From DASSFG01 sp035547915 (GTDB taxonomy: Bacteria; Planctomycetota; Planctomycetia; Pirellulales; JAICIG01), in the NCBI GenBank assembly GCA_035547915.1, contig DASZTS010000111.1, forward strand, positions 1 to 64,000: 64,000 nucleotides of DNA, given 5' to 3'. Below, in pieces: positions 50,539 through 58,662 of this stretch (position 1 is the first letter of the stretch; every line of letters begins with the position of its first letter). The notes beneath the pieces are model-generated. The model worked only from the letters and a program-made list of their open reading frames with translations. It was not told the origin of the DNA and did no database searches. The position numbers and the translations under genes are program-made.

Positions 50539-51030
50539 TCAATAGGCCGCGGCACGTAAACGGTCGACGCGGCTGAGAATCGAGTAACACGGCAACCCGA
50601 TCACGGCGCTATAGAGTCCGCAGGCCAGGCTTGCCGTCAGGTACGATGCCGGAGGCAAGCTTGTGTTGCCGAGCACGCTACGTACGGCGGTGAGCACCGA
50701 TAGCATGACTGCGATCGCGATCCAGGTCGCCAGCGATTGGATCAGCGGGCGCCGCCCCACGAGCCCACGGACCGCCGCGAGGGCGACACTGCTGATCACG
50801 CACACGGCCACGCCAAACCCGATGCGGCCCGGGGCACACAAGTCCAGCATTGCGCCGGCCAGACCTGCCGCCGTCAGAGCGTATGACTCGTGGACGCACA
50901 GCGAACCGACCACTACGGCCAGGACCAGAAAGTCGGGCGAGGCGCCTCCGATCTCGAGTGCCGGCGCGACGACGCTGTCGAGCACTGCCGCGACATAGAT
51001 ACCGGTCATCATCAAGAGCCACTTGGCCAT
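50539..51030 (-). CDS. mreD: MreD-like rod-shape membrane protein
   Basis: A 163-residue integral membrane protein with five to six helices, e.g. 'WLLMMTGIYVAAVLDSVVAP' and 'PDFLVLAVVVGSLCVHE'. MreD proteins are poorly conserved in sequence; the assignment rests on its size, topology and position between mreC and mrdA. It would link MreC to the synthase complex. GGGAG lies about 13 bases before ATG 51030; a GTG at 51057 would add nine residues. A gap of only 11 bases separates it from mrdA. Confidence 0.82.
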   Translation of the reverse strand: MAKWLLMMTGIYVAAVLDSVVAPALEIGGASPDFLVLAVVVGSLCVHESYALTAAGLAGAMLDLCAPGRIGFGVAVCVISSVALAAVRGLVGRRPLIQSLATWIAIAVMLSVLTAVRSVLGNTSLPPASYLTASLACGLYSAVIGLPCYSILSRVDRLRAAAY

Positions 51031-51069
51031 CCACGCATTCTCCCATTGCGAAGGCACGCGAGAGCGGCA

Positions 51070-52023
51070 CTACTCCGGCTCGCGCTGCGCCAAACGTTCG
51101 CCGTTGACCGCGGGTTGCAAGACGGTCAGTGTCGCGGGCGATCGGTCGTCTACCGCCGGCGTCATCCAGATCTGCCAATGTGCGGCGCCGGGCTCCAACT
51201 CTGCCCGTGCGATGCGGCCGTAGACGAGCATCGAGGTATGGGTGTCCGGCTCCTCGGCCGATACCACGAGATCGCCGGTGGATATCGGTGCTGTCGCATC
51301 GACCATGCGAATTCGGCAATCGGCGGCGCCGGTGCCCTCCAGCACGCCTTGGGCGAGCGGCCGCGGAAGGCCATCCACCTCGTGGACGATCCGCACCAGG
51401 CTACGATAGCCCGCGGCATTGAGGCGACGGACCACGGCGGTTTGCGGGCCCACTTCCACGACTTTGCCCCACACACGCCCGCCCAGCAGGGCCAATTGGC
51501 TGGCGGTCAACGAAGCGTTGTCGCCCTGATCGATCAACACCGAACCGCCCTCGAGCGCCAAACTGCCGACGCTCAGCTCGGTCGATTCCTTGGCCGTGAC
51601 GATGGCCAGACGCTCAAGCAGTGTCCGCGGCTGTTCCCCCAACACCCGTGCCTCGATGGCCCGCGTCTCGATCAGCGCGGGAGGTTGTTCGACTTCGGCC
51701 GATCGATCGAAATCGGAACCGCTCGCGACGAGTCGCAGCGCGAGGTTCTGTTCGTCGAGTCGCCGCACCTGCTCTCGTAATTGCGCTAGTTCCGCGGCCG
51801 AGTCGCTCCGGTAGTTCCAGGCCCGCCAAGACCGCCGCCACGATGCCAATGCGGCTCGGGCGACGCTCTGCCCCGGCGCCAGCAACAACCGCGCGTGGTC
51901 TTTCAGCCGCCGTTCGAGCTGTTCGGGGAGGAACGCCAACGTCAGGGCGAGGGCGAGCCAGCAGGCCAACAGCCTGAGCTGCCTCTTCGGTCGGCCGCTC
52001 CAGGCGCGACTAAACGTCGTCAT
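51070..52023 (-). CDS. mreC: Rod shape-determining protein MreC
   Basis: A 317-residue protein: cytoplasmic basic N-terminus, one membrane helix (~17-33, 'LLACWLALALTLAFLPEQL'), a coiled coil (~75-100, 'AAELAQLREQVRRLDEQNLALR') and two beta-barrel regions with 'GGRVWGKVVEVGPQTAVVRRL' and 'GAADCRIRMVDATAPISTGDLVVSA'. This is the MreC architecture; it connects MreB inside with PBP2 outside. It overlaps the 3' end of mreB by 14 bases. ATG 52023. Confidence 0.9.
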   Translation of the reverse strand: MTTFSRAWSGRPKRQLRLLACWLALALTLAFLPEQLERRLKDHARLLLAPGQSVARAALASWRRSWRAWNYRSDSAAELAQLREQVRRLDEQNLALRLVASGSDFDRSAEVEQPPALIETRAIEARVLGEQPRTLLERLAIVTAKESTELSVGSLALEGGSVLIDQGDNASLTASQLALLGGRVWGKVVEVGPQTAVVRRLNAAGYRSLVRIVHEVDGLPRPLAQGVLEGTGAADCRIRMVDATAPISTGDLVVSAEEPDTHTSMLVYGRIARAELEPGAAHWQIWMTPAVDDRSPATLTVLQPAVNGERLAQREPE

Positions 52024-53065
52024 GGCTCGACTCCAGCAGCTTGCGCCATTGGGGCAAGTTTTCCAGACAGATCTGGGCGCCCTTGGCCACCGAGAGCAAC
52101 GGTTCGGCGGTCACGCGCACCGGCATGCCGGTGCGCTCGCTCAGGAAGCGGTCGAGCCCGCGCGTCAGTGCGCCGCCGCCGCAGAGGGTCATCCCCTGGT
52201 CGACCAGATCGGCGGCCAGGTCGGGAGAAACCTGATCGAGCACCCCTTTGATGGCCGCGACGATCCGTTCGAGCGGTGCGCTTAGGGCCGCGCGGATCTC
52301 CTCGCTCGTGATCGTGGCGCGACGTGGCAGACGGCTGACCGCGTCGATGCCGCGCACCTCGTCGGCCAATTCCTGCTCGAGCGGTGCGGCGCTGCCGATC
52401 TCGATCCTCAGCCATTCGGCCATCGGCAGGCCGATGCAGAGGTTGTGCTGCTGCCGCAGATAATCGACCACGGCGGCGTCCATGGCGTCGCAGGCCACGC
52501 GCACACTCGCCGAGGCGACGACGTCGGTCATGCTCAGGATGGCGACCTCGGTGGTGCCGCCGCCGATATCGCAGACCATGCTGGCCGTCGCTTCGGCAAT
52601 CGGCAAACCTGCGCCAAGGGCCGCTGCCTGGGCCTCGCCGATGAGCAGCACTTGGCCTGCGCCGGCCCGATACAAGCTGTTGTAGACGGCCCGTTTCTCG
52701 ACGGGCGTGATCGAGCCAGGCACCGCGACCAACACGCGCGGGCGGAGCGACCAGCGCCGACGTTGGGCCTTGCGCATGAAGTAGCGCAGCATCGCCTCGC
52801 ACAGCTCGAAATCGGTGATGACGCCGTCACGCATGGGACGGACCACCGAGATCGATTCGGGGGCGCGGCCGAGCATCTGCCGGGCCACGTGTCCGATCGC
52901 ACAACCGTCGGCCGAAACCTGGCCGCCGGCCTGGGGCACGGCCACCACAGAGGGTTCGTTGATGACCAGACCTTCGCCGGCCACGCCGACCAGCGTATTG
53001 GCCGTGCCGAGGTCGATCGCCAGATCGGAGCCTAGATCAAACAGTTCGCGAAGACGTTGGAGCAT
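52010..53065 (-). CDS. mreB: Actin-like rod shape protein MreB
   Basis: A 351-residue bacterial actin: phosphate-1 'LAIDLGTANTLVGVAGEG', 'VVRPMRDGVITDFELCEAMLRYFM', 'VAVPGSITPVEKRAV', 'IGEAQAAALGAGLPI', phosphate-2 'VCDIGGGTTEVAIL', adenosine 'LCGGGALTRGLDRFL'. It polymerises on the inner membrane face and organises peptidoglycan elongation. The segment from ~190 to 250 has several non-consensus residues ('CDAMDAAVVDYLRQQHN'), fitting a diverged lineage. First gene of the operon; ATG 53065. The preceding small gene is 97 bases upstream. Confidence 0.95.
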   Translation of the reverse strand: MLQRLRELFDLGSDLAIDLGTANTLVGVAGEGLVINEPSVVAVPQAGGQVSADGCAIGHVARQMLGRAPESISVVRPMRDGVITDFELCEAMLRYFMRKAQRRRWSLRPRVLVAVPGSITPVEKRAVYNSLYRAGAGQVLLIGEAQAAALGAGLPIAEATASMVCDIGGGTTEVAILSMTDVVASASVRVACDAMDAAVVDYLRQQHNLCIGLPMAEWLRIEIGSAAPLEQELADEVRGIDAVSRLPRRATITSEEIRAALSAPLERIVAAIKGVLDQVSPDLAADLVDQGMTLCGGGALTRGLDRFLSERTGMPVRVTAEPLLSVAKGAQICLENLPQWRKLLESSHDDV

Positions 53066-53161
53066 CCTTGCTCACGCTCGAAGTTGGGCCGCTCTTAGAT
53101 TCGCTGCCGTCGATATCGATCCCTGAATCGGTATTACCCGTGGTCGGCTACCCCTCGTCGT

Positions 53162-53383
53162 TCACACAACGAACGGATTGCGGTATTCGACCTTGGCACT
53201 GGGAGCTTGTGCGCCCGTGGCATTGATGTCGGCGCCGTAGCGCACGCCGAACTCAATCCACAGGCAAATACAGGTCAGGATGATGGCGCACAATGCCACC
53301 AGCAAGAGCCATGTATACACATCGGCCTTGGGCTTCTGAACGACAATGCCGGGACCGGCGTTAGTTAAGTCGGGTGGCGACAC
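53162..53383 (-). CDS. Small single-pass membrane protein (73 aa)
   Basis: A short protein with a single strong membrane helix ('WLLLVALCAIILTCICLW') followed by an outside tail. The GTG at 53383 has AGAGGA seven bases upstream and overlaps the end of the coiled-coil gene; a TTG at 53407 would add eight residues. The pair of coiled-coil membrane protein and small membrane protein sits directly upstream of mreB on the same strand, so a role in envelope growth is possible. No family recognised. Confidence 0.6.
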   Translation of the reverse strand: MSPPDLTNAGPGIVVQKPKADVYTWLLLVALCAIILTCICLWIEFGVRYGADINATGAQAPSAKVEYRNPFVV

Positions 53384-54233
53384 GATCGTTCCTCTCAATG
53401 GGACCAAGGCGGAATGCGGGAATGACCTTGCCGACCGATTTGTCGGGTGTCACCTCGACGACCTCGATCTTGGCTACGGGCTTGCTCTCACCCTTCTGCT
53501 GACGAAAGATGTAGGCCTGGTGGCCCTTGCGGAGTCCGTCGTCGGAACCGATCGATATCTCGACCAGTCCGTTCGCCCGAGCCGCCAGTACAATGCCGTC
53601 GACCTTGGGCGGAATGTTGTCGGTCGGGGCGTTGATGTCGACGCCGACCTTTTCGGCCGAGGTACGATAGAGGGCCACTTGGCGAACGAGCGTTTGCGTG
53701 CTGGCTTTCAGCCGGCCCAACTCACCTTCGGCCTCGTGTAGCTTGTCGGTCAGGGCGACCGCCTCTTTGAATCGTGAATCGCGGTCCTCGAAGGCCTGAG
53801 CGATATCGCTGCGGAGTTGGTCGATCTCCTTGAGCTTGTTGTCGAGCAGCTCTTGGGCAACTTGCGCCGCTTCGACGGCCCGCCGCTCACCTTCCTTCAG
53901 GCCGGCCAGTTCCAGCACCTGCTGATCGTATTCTTTCTTCAATTCGGCCCGAGTCGTCTCCAGTTTGGCCAACTGTGCACGACGTGCCTGGTCCTCGGTC
54001 TGCACCGATTCCTTCAGCTTCGCGAGTTGCGATTCAAGTTCTTTTACCTTGGCGCGGGCGTCCTCGAGCTGGAACTTCAGACCCGCGGGCTGACCCGCCT
54101 TTGCTTCTTCCCGTGGCCGCAGCACCACGGCCTTCCAGTTCTTGTGCGTGGCGTAGACGGCCACCGAGAAGCCGAGGAACAACAGGCTCATCACCAGAAT
54201 CAAGACGACGAAGATTCTTCCGAGCAGGTTCAT
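53361..54233 (-). CDS. Membrane-anchored coiled-coil protein
   Basis: A 290-residue protein: an N-terminal membrane helix (~7-27), then a long Lys/Glu-rich coiled coil (~55-190), then a compact beta-rich C-terminal domain ('KVDGIVLAARANGLVEISIGSDDGLRKGHQAYIFR' split, ending near residue 285). The C-terminal part recalls the small beta-barrel of MreC-like proteins. The topology suggests a periplasmic scaffold on the inner membrane. The next gene starts inside its 3' end, and mreB follows. The function is unknown; the family is common in planctomycetes as far as I know. Confidence 0.7.
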   Translation of the reverse strand: MNLLGRIFVVLILVMSLLFLGFSVAVYATHKNWKAVVLRPREEAKAGQPAGLKFQLEDARAKVKELESQLAKLKESVQTEDQARRAQLAKLETTRAELKKEYDQQVLELAGLKEGERRAVEAAQVAQELLDNKLKEIDQLRSDIAQAFEDRDSRFKEAVALTDKLHEAEGELGRLKASTQTLVRQVALYRTSAEKVGVDINAPTDNIPPKVDGIVLAARANGLVEISIGSDDGLRKGHQAYIFRQQKGESKPVAKIEVVEVTPDKSVGKVIPAFRLGPIERNDRVATRLN

Positions 54234-54440
54234 ATCAAGCCACTCCTACCAGTCGGCACATCGCGAGCCGCCAAGTGTTGGTTTCGGTTGTTTTCCGCAT
54301 CGCACCGCCTCGATCAGGGCGGTTATCGCTTGCGCTTCGGTTGACCCAAGCCGTGATCCCGGCAAGGGATAGAATTGCTTACCGGTGGTTCAGTATAACT
54401 TCCCCGAATTTTACGCGTCAACGAAAAACAACCGGATTTG

Positions 54441-56114
54441 CTAAACCCGCGAGCGACGACGAAAAAGGCCGACCGCGCCCACACAACCGGTCAGGAACAG
54501 GCAGATACCGGCCGGCCAGTCGCCCCACGCCAGATAAGGGCTGCGCCGATCGTCGAGTTGCGGCCGGGCGATGAGCACGTCGGCCGCACGCCGCGGCCCA
54601 CGCTCCAAAATCCGGCCGTCACTGTCGATCCAGGCGGAAATGCCGGTATTGGCCGCGATCAAGAACGGCTTGCGGCACTCCACGGCTCGGAAGACGCCAC
54701 ACGTGAGATGCAGGTCGAGTTCGCTAGAACCGCGAAACCACCCGTCATTCGTCAGGTTCACCAGCACGTCGGGCTCGGCCCCCCGTTTCCGCAGGCTCGC
54801 CACCTGCTTATGGATAACGTGCGGGATCGCGCTCTCATAGCAGATGTTGGCGGCGATCCGAACTCCGTCGACACGGAATTCGGGCGTTTCGGTCCCCCAA
54901 TCGATTCCGGCGCCGATCGGCGATAGTTGGGACAACCAGGCAAACCGCTTGGCCAGCGGCACGTATTCGCCGAACAGCACCGGATGCATCTTGTCGTAGC
55001 GCGGTCCGAGTTCGCCCGTCCGGCTGACGAACAATGCCGAGTTGTAGTGTTCGAACCCCTGTGGACCGAGATGCAGATAGTCGATGCCCAACAGCAGCGG
55101 CGTCTTGAGAAGATCCGCCTGCCGCGAGATCTCACGCTCCCGCCGGGGCACTTCCTCGCGGACCTCATCCAGCGTGGCGTGCCAGGTGGCGGGGAGGACG
55201 GCATCGTCCGTCATGGCCAGCAACGAATCGCGATACATGGTCTCGGGCCAGACGATCAAGTCGACGTCCGACGCTTCGTCGACCGCGCGTTGCGATAGCT
55301 CGAAATAGTGCGGATAGATCTCGCGCTGCTTGACCGGATCGTGCTTCAGCTCCGTATCGATCGAACCCTGAATCAAGGCAATCGTCGGGCCGGTCTTGCC
55401 CGGTGCGTGATCGAGCCGCCAATAGCCGTAGCTCACCGCCGCCACGAGCATTGCCATGCCCGGCACCAAGGGCCGAGCGGTCCAACGGGCCTGGCCCATG
55501 GGTACCGTGCTGGCAAGGCAGGCGGACACCAGCATCACCACGAAGCTGACCGCGTATCCACCGGCCAGATCGGCGACCTGAATAAGCGATAGCCACCGCC
55601 ACTGGCTGTGCCCGAGTGCGGCCATGTTAAAGCCGGTGAGTAGGTGCGACTGGGCCAATTCGAGTCCGGCCCAAGCGACCGGCGCCGCCACAACCAGCGG
55701 AACGGCGAACCGATGTACGGCGACGCGGCAGACGGCCACGAAAGCAGGCAGATAGAACCCGAGATAGATTGATAAGGCCAACCAACCGATCCCGGTTGCG
55801 GGAGGGGCTGGCAGCAACAGCCAATGGAGCACGAGGAACCAGTACGCGAAACCGGCGCACCAGAGAACCAGATAAGGACGGCGGCCGGGCCGTTCCGGTC
55901 GGCGAACGATCAAGAGCCAAAGCGCGGGTGCGAGCCATGCCAGCGGCCACGCATCGATCGGTGGGAAGGCGGCAAACAGCAAGAGACTTCCCGCGAAGGC
56001 CGGCTTCCATGTCGTGCCACGGTCGGTACCGTGCGGCATCGGATCGGCCGTCGGTTTCGCCGCGGCTACGGCGCGGCCGCGGGTTTTGGCAGTTCGTAGG
56101 GAGGAAGTCGCCAT
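54441..56114 (-). CDS. lnt: Apolipoprotein N-acyltransferase
   Basis: Third step of lipoprotein maturation: adds the N-acyl chain to the lipid-modified Cys. The 557-residue protein has about six N-terminal membrane helices and a periplasmic nitrilase domain with Glu in 'LIVWPETMYRDS', Lys in 'YDKMHPVLFGEYVP' and Cys in 'ANICYESAIPHV', the catalytic triad. A final membrane helix ends it. The first ~30 residues are a basic extension. ATG 56114. The window contains at least two predicted lipoproteins that would be its substrates. Confidence 0.93.
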   Translation of the reverse strand: MATSSLRTAKTRGRAVAAAKPTADPMPHGTDRGTTWKPAFAGSLLLFAAFPPIDAWPLAWLAPALWLLIVRRPERPGRRPYLVLWCAGFAYWFLVLHWLLLPAPPATGIGWLALSIYLGFYLPAFVAVCRVAVHRFAVPLVVAAPVAWAGLELAQSHLLTGFNMAALGHSQWRWLSLIQVADLAGGYAVSFVVMLVSACLASTVPMGQARWTARPLVPGMAMLVAAVSYGYWRLDHAPGKTGPTIALIQGSIDTELKHDPVKQREIYPHYFELSQRAVDEASDVDLIVWPETMYRDSLLAMTDDAVLPATWHATLDEVREEVPRREREISRQADLLKTPLLLGIDYLHLGPQGFEHYNSALFVSRTGELGPRYDKMHPVLFGEYVPLAKRFAWLSQLSPIGAGIDWGTETPEFRVDGVRIAANICYESAIPHVIHKQVASLRKRGAEPDVLVNLTNDGWFRGSSELDLHLTCGVFRAVECRKPFLIAANTGISAWIDSDGRILERGPRRAADVLIARPQLDDRRSPYLAWGDWPAGICLFLTGCVGAVGLFRRRSRV

Positions 56115-56224
56115 TGGCTACAGACTACGGCGAATCGCCCAGCTTGCCCAGGCGAGTTTTTTTGAGAGCGTCGACGCGGACGGAAGAGGCCGATCGAGAA
56201 GCCGGCGTGATTTTGCGCCGGAAG

Positions 56225-56719
56225 CTAACGCCTCGGTGGATGTGGAGGGGATTTTACCTTCACGACCACGAAATCCGCCGCGAAGCCAAAGCCCTTCGTT
56301 GCAAATGGCTCTACATGATCGAACACATCGCCCGGCGTGCCCTGAAAGCCTCCGCTCTCATAGCCGATGCAACGAAACCGATCGCCGACCTTCAAATCGG
56401 GTACCCAGCGGTTCAGGGGCATCGCCGTGGACGAGAAACGTCGCGGCGCCGGCAGTTTGCGGCCGTCGATTTCCTCGATACTCAGAAAGAACGGTTCCCC
56501 GCTATCGCCCTTCGCGCGCGACGTGTTCGCAACAACTTGCCCCGAGACCTCCATTACGGTCCCCAACGGCCGACCGAGTGTGCCTTCGATGCCGCGTTCG
56601 CCGAGTTCTTCGAATTTAACCGGGGGCTCGATTCGCGCCGCCGAAGAATCCCCGCCGATGCTTCCCAATAACACGGCGAAGATGAGCAGGAGGCAACAAC
56701 CGATCGCCATACGTTTCAT
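56225..56719 (-). CDS. Secreted hypothetical protein (164 aa)
   Basis: A 164-residue exported protein with a signal peptide (~1-28, 'CCLLLIFAVLLGSIGG') and a beta-rich mature part ('GTLGRPLGTVMEVSGQVV', 'PFFLSIEEIDGRKLP', 'VPDLKVGDRFRCIGYESGGFQGTP'), which resembles an OB-fold-like exported domain. AAGGAG is positioned before ATG 56719. It is followed at a distance of 110 bases by lnt on the same strand. No specific function can be assigned. Confidence 0.7.
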   Translation of the reverse strand: MKRMAIGCCLLLIFAVLLGSIGGDSSAARIEPPVKFEELGERGIEGTLGRPLGTVMEVSGQVVANTSRAKGDSGEPFFLSIEEIDGRKLPAPRRFSSTAMPLNRWVPDLKVGDRFRCIGYESGGFQGTPGDVFDHVEPFATKGFGFAADFVVVKVKSPPHPPRR

Positions 56720-56993
56720 ACTCGAACTCCTTCAAACTCTATCGAAGAACGGCCAACCCCGCTCCTCATCTTGATTGTATGGCGACCCGCCGCCCTCGGC
56801 TCGGACCGCGCATCCTGCCTGGCAGGGCGCCAGGTGCAGTGAGAAAAATTAAATAGCTGTTTTTGTCGATAAAAGGACGTTACTATTTTGAAGCTGCCTG
56901 TCGGTGACCAATGGCCACCGATCGTACGTGCACGCCGTTGCGAATGGATAACGACGATTCGTCTTTCACCCGTCAGCACTGAGAGGATAACTC

Positions 56994-57374
56994 ATGGCGA
57001 AATTCAGCTATAGCGTCGTCTTCGTCAGCAATATGAAACGCTCGATCGCCTTTTATCGGGACATCATCGGGCTGCCGCTGCGTTTCGAGTCGGAAGAGTG
57101 GACGGAATTCGATACGCCGGGAACGACGCTGGCCCTGCATCACAGCGAGACGCCCGCCACGCCGGAGTCGGGTGACGTCAACCGGGTGGGGCAGTGCCAC
57201 CTGAGCTTCACCGTCGACGACATCGACGCCTTCCACAAACACTTGGTCGCCAAGGGAGTCGCCTGCGTTCGGCCTCCCCAAGAAGAAGCCTATGGCCGCA
57301 AACTCGCCAAGTACGCCGACCTCGACGGCCTCCCCTTTACGGTGAGTCAACCCATGGGCGGTGGCCCGCAGTGA
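56994..57374 (+). CDS. Glyoxalase/bleomycin-resistance (VOC) family protein
   Basis: A 126-residue VOC-superfamily protein: 'FSYSVVFVSNMKRSIAFYRDIIGLPLRFESEEWTEFD' split, 'LALHHSE' (a metal-ligand His), 'LSFTVDDIDAFHKHL', 'YGRKLAKYADLDGLPFTVSQP' with the final acidic ligand position. It is a metalloenzyme or a ligand-binding protein such as lactoylglutathione lyase-like; the substrate is unknown. ATG 56994. The upstream ~150 bases are AT-rich relative to the window, as expected for a promoter. Confidence 0.88.
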   Translation: MAKFSYSVVFVSNMKRSIAFYRDIIGLPLRFESEEWTEFDTPGTTLALHHSETPATPESGDVNRVGQCHLSFTVDDIDAFHKHLVAKGVACVRPPQEEAYGRKLAKYADLDGLPFTVSQPMGGGPQ

Positions 57375-57430
57375 CGTCGCGTCGGTGAGTAAGATGCGTC
57401 GCCCGACTGTTCACGTGGTACACTACGCGC

Positions 57431-57592
57431 ATGGATAACCCGTACCAGGCACCGCGGGAACCAACCACGCGCGAATCGCAAGGCAGCACCTCGCAAGGCC
57501 GCGAGGACATGTCAGCGATGATGCTCGGTGCCGGCATCGTGCTCTTCCTCACAGCGATTGCCGCTATCGGCGATCGGTTCCGGGCCGGATGA
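57431..57592 (+). CDS. Very small membrane protein with NPYQAP motif (53 aa)
   Basis: A 53-residue protein starting M-D-N-P-Y-Q-A-P, an N-terminal motif seen repeatedly in short planctomycete membrane proteins. A Ser/Gln/Glu-rich stretch is followed by a single membrane helix (~residues 32-47) and a basic end. Too short to have been listed by a 60-residue cut-off. It is 56 bases after the VOC gene on the same strand. Function unknown. Confidence 0.65.
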   Translation: MDNPYQAPREPTTRESQGSTSQGREDMSAMMLGAGIVLFLTAIAAIGDRFRAG

Positions 57593-57761
57593 ACGGCTAA
57601 GAGAAGATCGTGCCGCGATAGCCGCACGGCGCGCGGTGCTTTACAATCGATGTGTTGCGGCTGGATCCATCGGGCGGGCCCTCGGCTCGATTACCTGTCA
57701 AGGAAGAGAACGGTCACGCGACGCCCAGCGGAAAAACTCAGCCGAAGAAAGGCGATTCGCC

Positions 57762-58247
57762 GTGCGGTTCTCGCTTCGCTGGTTATTCGGCGTGATCTTG
57801 TTCGTCGCCATTGCATCCACCTCGCTGATCTATTCATCGTGGTGGCTGAGCGATGGCTTGGCGGCCGCGCTGGGCGCCTTCCTCGTCTGCGTCACGATCG
57901 GCGCTGTCTATGGACGGTCGGCTTCGGCGGCGTTTTGTGGAGGATCCGCGATAGCCGGTTGGGTATATCTCCTATGCCTTTGGCTTCCGCTGGGCCATAT
58001 CGGCCAGAACGACGTGGCGCCGACGGCCGCCGTCGACAGAGCGGTCTACCGTCTATACGAGTCGATTAGTTGGGAATTGCGAGCCGAGCCGATCAATGGC
58101 GACCTATCTACTGCTTACTTCGTCAACGGCGTGCCCTATATCAAGCGGCCCTTGCTGGAACCCTTCGTCAAAGCCGCTCACTGCTTGACGGCCTTTGTCG
58201 TGGCGATGCTCGGCGGGGCCGTCGGCCGACGGTTCCAGCGAGGTTGA
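57762..58247 (+). CDS. Planctomycete membrane protein with RFSLRWLF motif (161 aa)
   Basis: A 161-residue protein with four hydrophobic segments, opening 'VRFSLRWLFGVILFVAIAS', the short N-terminal motif typical of planctomycete membrane proteins. The GTG at 57762 is chosen because it starts precisely at this motif; the frame stays open upstream but is Arg-rich and non-coding in look. It is probably an inner-membrane protein with the C-terminus inside. No function is known. Confidence 0.65.
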   Translation: MRFSLRWLFGVILFVAIASTSLIYSSWWLSDGLAAALGAFLVCVTIGAVYGRSASAAFCGGSAIAGWVYLLCLWLPLGHIGQNDVAPTAAVDRAVYRLYESISWELRAEPINGDLSTAYFVNGVPYIKRPLLEPFVKAAHCLTAFVVAMLGGAVGRRFQRG

Positions 58248-58261
58248 CCATCGCCAACCCG

Positions 58262-58504
58262 ATGCCATCGAATACTCTCGCACTCTGTATCGGCGTCGTC
58301 TGGTTCCTGACGTTTCTGGTGCCGGTGCCGTTCGCCCCGTTGCAGGCCAACGGTGTTCCTGCTCCGTGGTATGGGCGGATTTACGTGGCTGGGATGACGC
58401 TCGCGTTCGCAGCCATTCTGGCCGCCGCGTTCCGGTCTCTGGGGCATGCCGAAACGCGGAGTTACTTTGGGTTGGCGCGGCCGGGCAAGGATGCGGCTGC
58501 CTAA
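58262..58504 (+). CDS. Small two-helix membrane protein (80 aa)
   Basis: An 80-residue protein with two membrane helices ('LALCIGVVWFLTFLVPVPFAP' and 'IYVAGMTLAFAAILAAAF') separated by a short loop. ATG 58262 lies 14 bases after the previous stop; a TTG at 58244 would overlap that stop. It probably belongs to the same transcript as the protein before it. There is no recognisable domain, and it could be a non-coding frame, though the two helices argue for a gene. Confidence 0.5.
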   Translation: MPSNTLALCIGVVWFLTFLVPVPFAPLQANGVPAPWYGRIYVAGMTLAFAAILAAAFRSLGHAETRSYFGLARPGKDAAA

Positions 58505-58662
58505 TCGGGAAGCACACCAACCTCGCGCCAGATTCACCAGGGTTGCCGACTGCGACCAGCATGACCTCGCCCCGGCCCTTCCAAAATGGCAGCGCGTGTC
58601 GCAAAATCACGCTTATGCCCGATTGTGAATAGTGCCCGCCTCTCCTCCAGAAAGGACACATC

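Noticed and set aside
53085..53100. GCCGCTCTTAG as a third copy of the palindromic element
   Set aside because: Only about ten bases match one tip of the element; there is no further similarity on either side.
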